Positions 1 through 10,931 of a stretch of DNA of 64,000 bases are shown in pieces. The notes below the pieces were generated by a model. That model was given only the letters and a program-made list of their open reading frames with translations, was not told the DNA's origin and did no database searches. The stretch covers positions 1 to 64,000 of the forward strand of contig WEDG01000317.1 in assembly GCA_017591395.1 (NCBI GenBank), read 5' to 3'. Each line of letters opens with the position of its first letter. The first letter of the stretch is position 1. The DNA comes from Schistocephalus solidus. Its lineage: Eukaryota > Platyhelminthes > Cestoda > Diphyllobothriidea > Diphyllobothriidae. Both the position numbers and the translations under genes were made by a program.

Positions 1-1390
1 GCCGAATATATTTGAGAAATTGGTGTCGGTACAACTAGTTTGATCAAAATAGCAAGAGTACGCGTATTAGTCTGCCAACTATGTGCATTTACAGTGAAAA
101 ATAGCGAGCTGCTCATCACTTGGTTCCTCATTTATTTCCTACTTTCACAAATATTTTGTGGGATAAGTTGTCATGTGAAAGATGTACAGTTTCCCTTGTC
201 TTCGTGGGTTCAAAACCTTTTTTCATCTGACTTGCCTTGCCATGATTGTGTAAGGTTAATTTTAACAGAAACCGTTCGCTTTATAGTTCTTTGTGGTTTC
301 AAGGATATCCGGTAACTTAGCTTCTGCTATCGACATCTTGCAAAACAACGTTTAAAAACACATGGCTTATAAATATAAAGTAGAAATGTAATTTTACTTT
401 AATTTCCCGGAAAGGGTTCGCCTTGCGGTCAAGTTGGTCACGCCTAATGTACATGTTGTACACGTGCTCGTTACTTAATTCGATGCTAGAATTCGTCTTT
501 TACCTCAAAACGACGTCTGATTGGCAATTATGCGGATCGACCTGGCGTACGCAAATCAGCGAGTTAATCCTATTCTGCGTCGGGAACAGGTCACAAACGG
601 TCTAGATATTTATTTAACGCATTTGCATGTCGATTTTATTAGGTTCCTAAATAATCGTTATAGTTTATCTCGTGCAGAACAGGTGAACTCTAATTATTTT
701 GGCATTTTCCAGATACATTTTGTACCAGCTGGGTTTTAAACTATGATCTATGCTTTCCACAGCCCTAAGGAAATGCACCTTTATTTGCCTTTCCTGTGTA
801 CAGAATTGATGAAATATGCGAGTTAATATATAAAACAGTTTTCGTTTCAAAATACATTTTCTTTTGTGACGCATCTAATATAATGGGGTACCCAAAGGTA
901 AATGAAGTTTTTTTTCTTCAAATCACGTTAGAAACTTTGTCCAGCATGTGGGTTATTAGAAACCTTTTAGACCACTTCTGCTGGCATAAATGAACTCCTC
1001 ACATTCACATACTCATATGTAATAGCTCATTGAGGAGCAAACATAATTATGCATTTGAATAATTAAAGTTTACCAGAAAACCCATCCCGTAGTTAACGGG
1101 ATGGCTCACAAATCCTGGTAAGACACGTGAATAGCAGCCCCTTGGCAGTACGGATATCAGGGATTGAGCACACGGATCATTCGTCTTCCGTGTTGAAATA
1201 CTGCACGTCTCACCAATTCCATGTTTACCGAGGGTTTGTATGAAACTTATTTCGGCAACACGCTATTGACCAGACACCTGTGTAGAAACCGAATCTGCAC
1301 ACGAGTAGGGGCCTCTCGAAGGGCAAACGTTTTCCATCGTCGGTTCCATCGGAGTGCGCCGCGTCTCAATACATGTGGCCTTGCGAAAAT
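1..1390. other. Gene-poor spacer
   Basis: No open frame here looks like a real protein. The only local structure seen is a short hairpin at 1082-1104, with arms CCATCCCGT and ACGGGATGG and a 5-base loop. Nothing else is supportable. Confidence 0.6.
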
Positions 1391-1396
1391 TCCCGG

Positions 1397-1555
1397 GAGA
1401 CTCAGTCGTTAGAGCGTTGGAGTTGAGATGAGCAGGTCGCGGATTCAAGCCTCGGGAGGTGCGCCGCCTGGGGTTGGGTATGATTGAGTGATGACGGTTA
1501 ATGAGCCAGAAATTGTCATTGTAGTATCCCCTGTATTTATCAGCATTGCCTTTAC

Positions 1556-1611
<56 letters not shown>

Positions 1612-1750
1612 GTACTACTACTAATACTACTACTACTGCTACTACTAGCCGCTGTTCAGTTGCTGGTGTGGCTCGAGTGTGAGCCCCAATGCAGAACGGG
1701 AGGAGTGAGTTTCATTAGCGATAGCTGAGCTTTCATCAACGAAGAACGTG
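1397..1750 (+). mobile_element. tRNA-derived SINE-like repeat, full copy with internal (TAC)n
   Basis: The copy starts with a degenerate pol III head: an A-box-like GTTAGAGCG at about 1408 and a B-box-like GGATTCAAGCCTC at about 1440. A body follows with the family's GGTTGGGTATGA and AATGAGCCAGAAAT blocks. Next come a (TAC)n tract and a distal block containing GAGTGTGAGCCCC and CATTAGCGATAGC, ending in TTTCATCAACGAA. The same order of blocks recurs at 48.3 and 58.2 kb, so this is a dispersed family and not a lone tRNA gene. The pol III origin is inferred from the box motifs. Confidence 0.8.
1552..1646 (+). repeat. (TAC)n microsatellite inside the SINE
   Basis: About 31 imperfect TAC units interrupted by TAG, TAA and TGC variants. 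It sits between the SINE body and its distal block, as does the tract at 48,379-48,450. The flanking ORFs, Thr-rich or Leu-rich, are frame readings of this tract and are not genes. Confidence 0.95.
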
Positions 1751-2839
1751 AATGTGACAGGGTAATAAGATAGGATGGCAATCAGAATAATTCCACAAGT
1801 ATTGGAAAGCAAGGCATTCTTTTGTTCGTTAACTTGGATGGATATAGTGCTGGGCGGAGATTAACTCGCTAACCCAAACAGTTACCCGTTCAAGAGCTAT
1901 AAACACTTTATTCCTCGAAGAGAATATCTTAAGGGACTGCATTCGAAGCACTACAGCGCTCTTTGAGTCCCTTACAAAAGTCTGGCAACTATGAAGGAGC
2001 ATTTAAGGTCTTGTTTTTTGTTTGGTATTGGACAAGTGCATGGCTGTGTATAAAGCAAGTTTTGCAGTTATATTCGGGATAGCTGATACGCCAGGGATGG
2101 ATTGGATTGACTTCTAACCGTTCTAAAAGCGTCGAGCATTAGAGACTTACTTACCGAAAGGTTAGAGACAATATGCAATGCAGGTATATGTCCGGAAAAA
2201 AAGACGCAGTAGAAATGGTAGGACACCAACAATTCCATAAGATGGTGGCCAATTAATCTATTGCAGCTTTTTTCAATGTGGTCTTTGCAGGTTGTCTGGC
2301 CATGAGTTCTATAATTATGGGAAAAAACATGTGAAATGGAATGATGTGAAAATGTCTAACGCTTTGTGTGTTTTTCTGCATTTGATAAAAACATCCGAGA
2401 AACACCAATATATGCACGTCTATATATAACTTCGGAGGATAGTACGCATTACTGCCCGTAGCAAAGTTAGTACATAAAGACAGATAATCTTATCCCTTTG
2501 CCAGCCTATTTTCCTGACGGAAGCAAGATGTTCCTGAATACCGCCGATATTGGTGTGACACCTATTTCCGTAAAAACCCATTCAATTAATCAATCGTGTA
2601 CTGCGTAAATGTCATTGGCCTGGCTCGGGATTAGATGTACAACTTATGCCATTTGGAGGGACCGACATCAACATCTTCAACAACATCTTCAACATCAACA
2701 TCTTCAACACCTTATCGGCTCGGTTACAAAATGTTATTCTGGTGATGAATACCGAAGAATAATAGACTGACCATAACTGATTTTTAAGCCGTCGCCAGCT
2801 AGAGGTACGCAAGCCCAGGTTTTAATGGAATCTGAGTTT
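1751..2839. other. Spacer with no recognisable gene
   Basis: AT-moderate sequence. No conserved protein, splice-bounded exon or repeat was recognised except the short minisatellite at 2666-2711. Confidence 0.5.
2666..2711. repeat. Short CATCTTCAA/CATCAA minisatellite
   Basis: Several imperfect 9-12 base units such as CATCTTCAA and CATCAACATCTTC lie in direct order over about 46 bases. It is a simple sequence repeat with no associated gene. Confidence 0.8.
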
Positions 2840-2960
2840 GTGATGGGTTGAGTAGTTCAAAACTCTACCATCGAACAACAGGCCGAATGTCCTATCGGTC
2901 GTGATCGGGAATATACAATGTGGTAGAAGAGCGTTCACCGATCAGATTACAGAACGTGCT
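2840..2960 (-). mobile_element. Degenerate SINE linker/head fragment
   Basis: Read on the minus strand, the segment contains TATTCCCGATCACGACCG followed by a decayed head with GGTAGAG. On the plus strand it has GAGCGTTCACCGATCA. Both motifs occur in the linker and tail of the SINE family at 27.5, 55.3 and 61.7 kb. It is short and diverged. Confidence 0.4.
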
Positions 2961-4764
2961 CATTCCATTGGGCTTTGGGGCTCATTAAAGAACCTTCTCA
3001 TCAGTTACCTCGCAGGTCTAAGCCTCCTCTGCTTCTCCCGAAACTTTATGCGTGGTAAACTCATTGTAAAGTGGAGAAGAATGTCCAGTATTGCATTAAA
3101 GTATGCAAAACTGTTCAATATGAATGCACATAACGTAGATTGTGTCCGCTCACTGTGTTGGTTCTTGAGAAAAACACCAGTTTGTAAAGAAACTGAGGCT
3201 CGTATATTTGCTTGCACACCAGTTTGTGTTTTCTACCCAGCGAACATTTACCCTTTTACTTTTTGTTTCATAGAATGCAGATCTTGGGGATGAATTTGGC
3301 CAACCGGCCATTCTTTCGAAAGTTTAGATTACGAAATTCTGACAGAATGCACTTTATATAAAATGAGAACGTCTGTGCAAATTCTGGTTGTTAATTAATA
3401 GGGAGTGAGGAAAGCGATAGTTAGAGCAAAGTCAAACATGAACATTAGTCAATGTAAATGCTTTTGTTTACCAAATACTTATTATTTTTAATGAAACACT
3501 TTTTCTAGCATGAAATCGGGTTACCGGTTGCATAAACACACAAGTCCATGACAGTTCCATCGTCCAAAACGACGAGATCCACCGTCTTCTTCAAGTGGTG
3601 AGCACCAAACCGGTGACTTTCGCGTGATAGTAGACTTTGCAGCCCTCGACTGCAACGGCAAGGCACAGCCAAGACAACAGAAGATGGGCTATGACTGACA
3701 AGGCTAAACAATCCGTCTACACGTGCCACACACGAGTTGGTCGCCAACGCAAGCAACAGGAAAACTTCAAAAAGGATACGTTAAGAAAGGCTTTGCTGCG
3801 GCCTGAAGCGCAGCTCCCCTCAGTTCGAACCCTTGTAAGCCCAGATTTTCAGCACATTTTACTAGATTCAAGTGCGTCAATTTTACTATAGTGTGACGAT
3901 GCATTTCCAGAGGAGTTATGATCCAACTTATTTGCAAATGGAGATCATGGACGCTTTACAAGCATATGACGGGCGGATAATCTGCAATGTAAGCCAAGAA
4001 TGCAACCACTGAGAGCGATAGCTTGATTTTTTGATGTGTAGCAGAACCCGCTGCACTTTTCGGTTCAACAGCCTCCGTTACCTGACATTGTCTTTGATCG
4101 CATGACTACTTTAGTTATTCTGCAGTCAGTTTTTCACGTCAAAGTTTGTCTCTGACATATCTTGAGACAAAATTCTTGACTCTTACCGATTTTGGTTCTG
4201 TTTTTCTCGAATATAGGAGACTGTTACCCAAAAATGGTGCCCTCATTCTTAACAAGAGCGTCATCATAGAAGTCTCTTTGATACGAAGAACGTCTTTCCC
4301 TTATATATAGTTTTTAAAAAGACAGAGGTTAGGAAGTACGGTTTGTTCTGAAGGATTGGTTGCCTAGCGCTGTACGTATGGTTTCCCCGAATGCTTCCAA
4401 ATCGTTTTAGCAATAACGAGCAGGAACATATGGAATTACTTACTGGAGTGGTTTCACAAATGACAATATTTAAATGGTCTTCTATCTGCATCCAAGCGAT
4501 TACCTTTGAGCCCTCAGCCTTAGTCACAATCGACATTATTGAGCATACGGAGTGCACTATTAGCACGCAAGCAACAGTTGGAGTCCGGCACGATGTTTAT
4601 TTCTGTTAAGAGATTGTTGGAAACGAAGATAGAGACTTGATGACTATTTCTAACATCTTTTACATGGCATTTCCCCAACCCCAGACACAGTCGGACGCTC
4701 AATCACTGGAGTGATGGATTCGCTTTATCGGATTAGATGCGGTGTGCAACGAACGGAAAAGAAG
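2961..4764. other. Spacer; no supported gene
   Basis: A 130-codon open frame (2901-3293) starts inside the SINE fragment and matches nothing I know. A minus-strand frame at 3505-3756 has an acceptor-like pyrimidine run near 3645 and a possible donor near 3526, but the peptide is unrecognised. I see no defensible gene. Confidence 0.4.
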
Positions 4765-4850
4765 CAGACGCGATGGCTGAGATAAGAACTTTATTCGCCT
4801 AAAGTTTTGGATTCCTGCTCAAACACATCATCAGCGGTGGTATCAGATAT
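4765..4850 (-). repeat. Minus-strand copy of the AATAAACTTCTT-type dispersed repeat
   Basis: The segment includes TTTATTCG, TTTTGGATTCCTGCTC and AAACACATCATCAG. On the minus strand this matches the right arm and tail of the hairpin repeat at 39,933-40,085. The copy is partial and diverged. Confidence 0.6.
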
Positions 4851-5680
4851 GGTGATTCATACACAGTGAGGTGCAGTATTTACAGGATGCATTCGCTGTG
4901 CTACCGCATATGTAGACAATTGAGGCCACCTTCCCCGTCCCCTTGATCGAGGTTCTTCTTCAATCGCTGAAATTTCCTCAGGCGTGTTAAATTTTGGCTT
5001 GATGATTGCTCATATGCGCGTTCACCGAGTGGCTAATTCCTTTGGCCAAACCGAGTATGGGGAAGGCAGGTCATTGCACATGTTAACCATGGCTCAAACA
5101 GCTCACGCTCTTTTCATCGGTGTATTCAAGCTGATAAAGCTTTGCGAACTGGAAAAATGGGATGATAATGAGTATCCCAATTTAATGGGCCAGAAGCCAT
5201 TAGGCTACAAATAGTCCTGGGATTCCAACTTCTCACTGTTTAGACATAGTTTGGTGACTTCTGCTTTTTTGTATCTGTAGTGTCGGGCAGAATTTTAGGC
5301 CCCCTAGGCCTTTGTGACCTGTTTTTGGACATTTACCGAGATAGGTGAGACGGAATACGGGCAGTAGTATTTTGTATTTAAGATCCAAGAGGATTCATAA
5401 AAAAATTGCATGACTTGAGCTGGCGTACAGATTATATTGAATGAACACGGAAATTATGTCTGAGACCTTCGTTTCATTCTCCCTGACACTTAAGCCGGCA
5501 AACGTGAGAATGCCAGGCTGATAACCTGATGATACCAAATTTGAACATTTTCTATCTAAAGGGTTGGCGTTTCGGATTGTCTGAGCTTATGTTCATTCAC
5601 GCGATGTAACCTGCACAAAAACTAGCTCAAACTGCTTATTTTTATGTTAACAAAAATCAATTTGCAGGAGGAGAGGGCGA

Positions 5681-5790
5681 ATGCCAAGATTGATATGGAA
5701 GGCCAGGATGGCTATCACTGGCTTACTACCCATCATCAGCCAGCTGGATCTGGTCACACCTGAGCATTTGAACCGCGTGTTTTGGTCTTC
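5681..5790 (-). mobile_element. SINE fragment
   Basis: Read on the minus strand, the body block containing GCTGATGATGGGTAGTAAGCC is followed by the 3' end CTTGGCATT. A decayed B-box (GGTTCAAATGC) lies at its distal side. It is a truncated copy of the family at 1397. Confidence 0.7.
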
Positions 5791-5888
5791 AAACATTATT
5801 AAACGCTTTATAAATTGAGCCATTTTTATTGCTCAGGAACTGGACTATTAACTATGTTGGAACAACGAGTCTGTGACTAACTTGGCAG

Positions 5889-6027
5889 ATTATGGAGAAC
5901 TTTGTAGCATTCGAGGTACAAAGACGACGTTTCATAATGCCAGGTCTTGTTCTAGTTCGGTTCTTTTTAACCAGTACACGACGGCGCCAAATCCGTGGAA
6001 GTTGCAGTAATTTTGGACTGCATCCAG
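5889..6027 (+). CDS. Candidate internal exon, unrecognised product
   Basis: The sequence GACTAACTTGGCAG immediately upstream has a branch-point-like CTAAC and an AG acceptor. The segment ends CATCCAG followed by GTAAGA, a strong donor. One frame is open throughout (MENFVAFEV... to ...SNFGLHPG), is arginine-rich, and matches no family I recognise. The support is splice signals alone, which arise by chance in this much DNA. Confidence 0.15.
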
Positions 6028-6504
6028 GTAAGATACAGATCGATGATACGCAAGTATTGTTTGGAGCTAATTTCCCCACTTAATTCGATTGCTTATATGG
6101 GTTCCACTTTAGGCTAATGCAGATCAATAGTTGCTGCCTCCCACCTGCGACCATAAGCAGCATTCTCAGGTGGATTTGCATAGTCTCATTGTCTAACTCG
6201 ACTACGAGCATTGAGAACGCGGCCTGCTACAGGACGCACGACATAATCCCCCCCCCACCCCCAGCTGCCCTGCAACGGAGCCATCCGAATGTGCAAGAGG
6301 CGTTTTGTTGCCCGAGCTCCACCCAGTAAGGCATTGGCCGCCACCGTTGGGTGGTTGCGTGCAAACGCATGCACAGAATGTTATGAAAAATTAACGGACT
6401 TCTTGTGCCTGCGGGTCTTCCGGCCCCCATCCCCATCACACCTCCACTCCGCCCCATTCCATTCTCCCCTCCTCCTGCGCATCAGGCATCGGCTTTTAAA
6501 GCTA

Positions 6505-6600
6505 GCCTATATATATATATCTGAGTGTGTTTGGGCGGGCTCATGCACACGTACAGCAACCAGTTTGGCTTCACGCGATTGGCCAATCGACGTGACGAGC
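6505..6600 (-). promoter_or_regulatory. Promoter-like cluster (CRE-like, CCAAT palindrome, GC box, TATA)
   Basis: Read on the minus strand, the order is a TGACG/CGTCA half-site (6589-6597), the perfect 14-bp palindrome CGATTGGCCAATCG carrying CCAAT in both orientations (6576-6589), a GC box (GGGCGGG, 6533-6540) and an alternating TATA tract (6508-6520). Spacing and order suit a pol II promoter firing leftward. The surrounding 6.2-7.0 kb is GC-rich. No convincing coding region follows downstream, so function is unproven. Confidence 0.3.
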
Positions 6601-7639
6601 AGAACAGCGGACTATTGCGTGCGTAGACCGCCCTGGCTTCTTGGATGGCGTGCACAAAGTCATTTGCGCCAATACTGTGAACTGCTAGTCCGACGGAGCA
6701 GAGAAGGGTGTGCCTACGCGCACTGTGTGCAAAGACCACAATGAAGCGCCAGCATCTTTGCGTGCATGCTCAGTTTGCACATACAGTCTCTTGGGCACGC
6801 CAGTGCCCTCACCAGAAATGCGCGCTGGAGCCGAGGCGTCTGGGGTTGCAGGAGAGGGGCGGGGCTGGGATGAGAGCAAGCTGAGAGTTGAGCTCAGGAT
6901 TGCGTGCAACCCGTACTGCGGAAACCATCTATTCTCCACCTCATTCTCCAATGCAGGGAATGCGCCACTCCCAGGAGTGGCAAAGATGACACCACCGCCA
7001 CCCTCCTCCTCGTCAACCATTTACTTGCCTGGCGTTACAATTGGTTTTAAGATGGCATGAAGCTCATATGGCGACTTCTGGTTCAGGGCTCTCACTACTG
7101 AAGTGGAATGATAGTAATAAAGTCCAAATGACATTCGGTGATCTGACTTGATCACAGGGTAGAAGATCGTAGCTCCATCTCTCTGTTGAGGGGTTGTGAG
7201 GCTTTACTACTAGTCCTGCCTTCTAACATAACATAAAAGCGAACTTCATTTGAGAGGCAAACGTATGAAGAACGCTGTGTCAGTCTGGAGTAGGAATGGG
7301 AGTAACTACATAACAGGAGCTTTCCTCCGCTATTTTATCGGTCACTCAATGAAAAATCCTGTTAAATTCTATCGCATACCTACCTTGAAACTTTCCTGTG
7401 CCCCATTTGCTCAAGAAAGTTTTTAAGTAGAGACCTGTACTTTATGGTAAAATGCCCGCTGAATTCACCCTTTTCTAGTTGTCCCCTGCTGTGATAAATG
7501 TTGAGACCAATTGCATAGAGTAGGTTGTAGGTTTCGGTGAAGCTTAAGGTGTGTTGCAGTATTGGTTTCACTTAAGTGGCATCAGAACACATGACAGTTT
7601 GACTGTTGAATTCGATGAGATCCAGGGTGGGCGCAGGTA
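6601..7639. other. GC-rich then ordinary spacer
   Basis: The overlapping open frames of 85-151 codons on both strands around 6.2-7.1 kb reflect high GC and few stops. None has a recognisable domain. Nothing else is supportable. Confidence 0.4.
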
Positions 7640-8075
7640 AGATGACTTGCGCATTAATTAGCTCTTCGGAAGAGTAGCCTTGCGCCGCATCTACCTCTCC
7701 TCCTCTGGTGCCTGGACTGGCTGTCATGCCTACATCCGGAAGACAGAGGTTTGAAGAGGGTTCAGGTGGTTGGCGCGGATGGATCTGTCCCTGGGCGAGC
7801 CACCACACGTGGCTCAGATCCCACGGAGTGGGCTTGTCATAGAGGCCATATTATGAAGGCACCATTGCAACCGGACTGTCAGTCCGCCAATCGACCACTC
7901 CACACAAAACACACATTGGGCTGACCACGCAGTCCGAGTCATCCCGTCAGTTGGAAGCCTTTCAGGCCACACCTTCTAGCACACCGTGATATTTTCAAGT
8001 GCCTCAGACTGTTTATAGGGAGGCAAATGCACTCAGACGGTAACATCACTTTATATTTCCAAGTTCCCGAAACCA
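7640..8075 (+). repeat. Dispersed repeat family R1, copy 1
   Basis: This copy aligns by eye over more than 300 bases with 62,265-62,660. Shared blocks include GACTTGCGC, GTGGCTCAGATCCCA against CTGGCTCGGATCCCA, CACCATTGCA, GTTGGAAGCC against GTTGGCAACC, and CACCGTGATA. The family has no clear protein. Other copies are at 8.7, 29.9, 43.1 and 62.3 kb. Confidence 0.75.
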
Positions 8076-8689
8076 GTGTCCAAGCCGATCAGTGCGGTTA
8101 ATGGATGCAATGGTTGACATAGCTAACGACTTCATCTGCGTCTACGAATACACGACCACATAGGGGTTCAAACTATTTTGTAGCACACAACAGGGTGGGT
8201 AATTTTGGCTGGTCCGTTGCGTTGGATGCTTTAGATTTCAACCGTATTGGAAATGTTGTCGGTTGGATACGTTGGACAATCATGACCTATAAATAAGGAC
8301 TCTACACGTAGCTCGCTACGACGCAGCTTTACGTCACGCGAGTTACCGCATCAAACGGCAAACCAGCTTGCACCGTGACCTGATATCTGAGAGCGAGAGA
8401 GAGAGTAAAACTGTGAGTTCAACTCCTGAACCTCTCTTGCTGCCGCACTCAGCGCATATTCCCACAATAATCAATCTGGCGCACTTTATTGCTATCACAA
8501 ATAGCTAAACACCGTGGCTTGCAGGCCCACAAACTGACGAGATAACTCAGTCCTATCTGGATGAAACGTGAGGTTGTAATGGCTCCATTCCGTTGGGATC
8601 CGAATCACCCCTAATTAATGTTTTGGTGAAATCCGGCTCCATGTGCGTAGACTAGGTGCATGTGGCCCGCGTATATGGGCTATTTAGCC
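8076..8689. other. Spacer
   Basis: No gene or repeat recognised. A short GAGAGC(GAGA)n run lies near 8390-8406. Confidence 0.5.
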
Positions 8690-8905
8690 TTTTCAGCTGA
8701 TCCCATCTGTGGTCTTCTTGACTAGGATGGAAGTGGACGGGCGAGTTCCAGGAAGCAGTTCAGATGTACTCGCTGGAGCAAGACATTTTCTGTTGTTTTC
8801 AGCAATTGCGTCTTCTCCTTCCTCTGGACCCTGTCTTGTCACAGGACTTGGGCGGGTGAGGTAGGATAGAGTGCGGTAGATGTCGCAGAAGTCTAAAACC
8901 ACTAT
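8690..8905 (-). repeat. Dispersed repeat family R1, copy 2
   Basis: Read on the minus strand, the segment shows CTACCGCACTCTATCC, then CTCACCCGCCC and TAGTCAAGAAGACC. This is the same block order as copies at 43.1 and 62.3 kb. It is truncated and opposite in orientation to copy 1. Confidence 0.6.
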
Positions 8906-10846
8906 AAACTACTTAACGCGTGGGTCACCGTCCCTGCGTCAACCATGCTATGGAGCCCACAGGGCACAACTTCCTTCGCGACGGTCCAACTGTCACATAA
9001 ATGTGGCACGCGAGATGCTGATGAATTTGTCAGCCATTGCAGTCATTATCACCATCAGTCCCTTTGTCTTTATCTCCACAATGGAATGTGGTGCTCGTGA
9101 GAGGAGGGTGAGAGAGCGAGAGCTACGTCTGAGTTTCCCAAGGCCACCTTGCCCTAATCCAATTCCCTCCTGTTTCCTAAGCGTCGTATTGGTGAAGTGT
9201 GAAACACGGATTACCATACCACAGTTGCTTTTGTGAGACTTTTGCCACAAAGAGCTTAACGTCGCCAAAAAAGGTGACAGAACTTCTGAGTGCGGCCTTA
9301 TTTCGGCATCAGACATATGCATTTAGTTTACATCAGCCAACCAATAGGTGACAAGTTAGTAATCACGCGTTAGGGCACCACATATCCTACGTATGACTCA
9401 GCAAAACACTACGGCCGCTTATTTTCCCCTCACCACCCGCCTCTGCATGATTTTTTGCGTTTTAATGTCAAATGCTGGCTTTATATTCTCCTCTTAGCCG
9501 TCTTATTTTATGCTGTCTTCTTTGGCCTATGAGGGGACAGATTTAGGGCACTTGAAGTCCAGTATCCCCTGAGCGTCTGAATTGCTGATTGGACCACACA
9601 TTATCTACAATCGCTGTGTACATCGTCGTATATATTGTGTGCACATAGGCTGCCCCAGCTCTATCCATCGACCTGTTACCTTCCCTCATCGATAGCACAA
9701 GGTGACTGGCCAATCACGTTAAAAAGCTGTCCAGTACGGATTTTGAGCTGGACCACTCGCCAGCTTATTATCCTCGGGTCTTCGAGGCTGAATTTTCTGC
9801 TATCAGCCAGCAGTCATAGGCCAGCTGGAGGAAACCATCTTCAGATGACCTAGACGAACCGAAACCTGAGGTCAAGTCCAGTTTCTTTCTTTTGCTTCTC
9901 AACGAACAGAATAACTTCATGAATGCAGCCATCGAGGAGAAAGCGTTTCCAATCAGAGAGTCGGTTTCCTGTCAGTTAGCCTTAATTATCACTTTGCCTG
10001 CAAGTCGGATTTTTTAGGTCCTTTCATGAAATCATTTTTGCTATAGCCACTCCCCCCTCGTGCAAAACGACGTTCGCATTTTTGAAAAAAATTGTTAAAC
10101 TTCTCAGCTATCATAATTTTGTCAATCAGCACCTTCGATATCAATGTATTTCTAAAGGAAAACCTTACTAAAACACTGATTTGCCATTCCATTTGACTCT
10201 GTTTCAGGTAACTATTTTTCACTTTTAGAATTCAAAAACAGAACTGCTTGACCAAGTTTTTATAACTCTAACATCACTGGAAACGTTACATTTAAGTCAA
10301 AGTTAGTTTAGATGGTTCCTGCTAGAAGCATAATTTAACCTCCTGCTTATTTTGGACATAGTTCCAATATAGGTGCTAGCTGGAAGCCAAGACGTAGATC
10401 TTGCCGGCTCAGCTCTTCAATGGCTTCTGCATAAATTCCAAATGCAGTTCCATGCATGGGCCTTAATTCAGAAGGCTATGGATCCGACTTCGTCATCAAA
10501 AAGATGTTCGACTCCAGAATGAGACGTTCCATATTCAGCCCATAAGTTTAAATTCACAGGAGAGCTCAACTTTTTCAATTTCAACCAAATGGCCCCTTTA
10601 TAGTTGCGCATGCAAAGTGACTAATCTCTGTGAGTTTAACTTGGTCTTTTGTTGGAAATAGGCTTAACGTGCTTAGCATATGACAATTTGCAACTAAGCA
10701 GCTGTAGGCATTGATAGTACTGGAAAAAGCTGCTGAGTTAAATAGAATTTAATATAAATAATTTTAAAAGCCTCGGGACTCAGTCTCGTAAATCTTGCTA
10801 AACTTTTGGCATGATTCTTTCTGGTAAAATTACCGCCCAAAGGCTA
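8906..10846. other. Spacer left of the minisatellite
   Basis: No recognised gene or large repeat. A weak similarity to the SINE 3' end (CCCTTTGTCTTTATC, near 9060) is too short to call. AT content rises toward 10.7 kb. Confidence 0.45.
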
Positions 10847-10931
10847 GAAACTTCTCTTCTTCCTGGAAGCCGTCTGACGCCATCATCAGAAACGGCCTCA
10901 AGTGAAAATCTTATACGTCAGGCCAATAAAC
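10847..10931 (+). repeat. 3' end of the AATAAACTTCTT dispersed repeat (array seed)
   Basis: The blocks CATCATCAGAAAC, TCAAGTGAAAATC and ACGTCAGGCC, then CCAATAAACTTCTT, parallel the repeat at 39,980-40,030, which has GAGTGAGAATCC then CCAATAAACTTCTTGTTCT. The 34-bp tandem array begins inside this conserved end. An earlier stretch, CTTCTCTTCTTCCTGG then CCGTCTGACGCC, is itself similar to one array unit. Confidence 0.65.

Noticed and set aside
3505..3756. Minus-strand ORF with possible splice sites
   Set aside because: Acceptor and donor candidates select different frames and the peptide matches nothing. Below the level of the other exon candidates.
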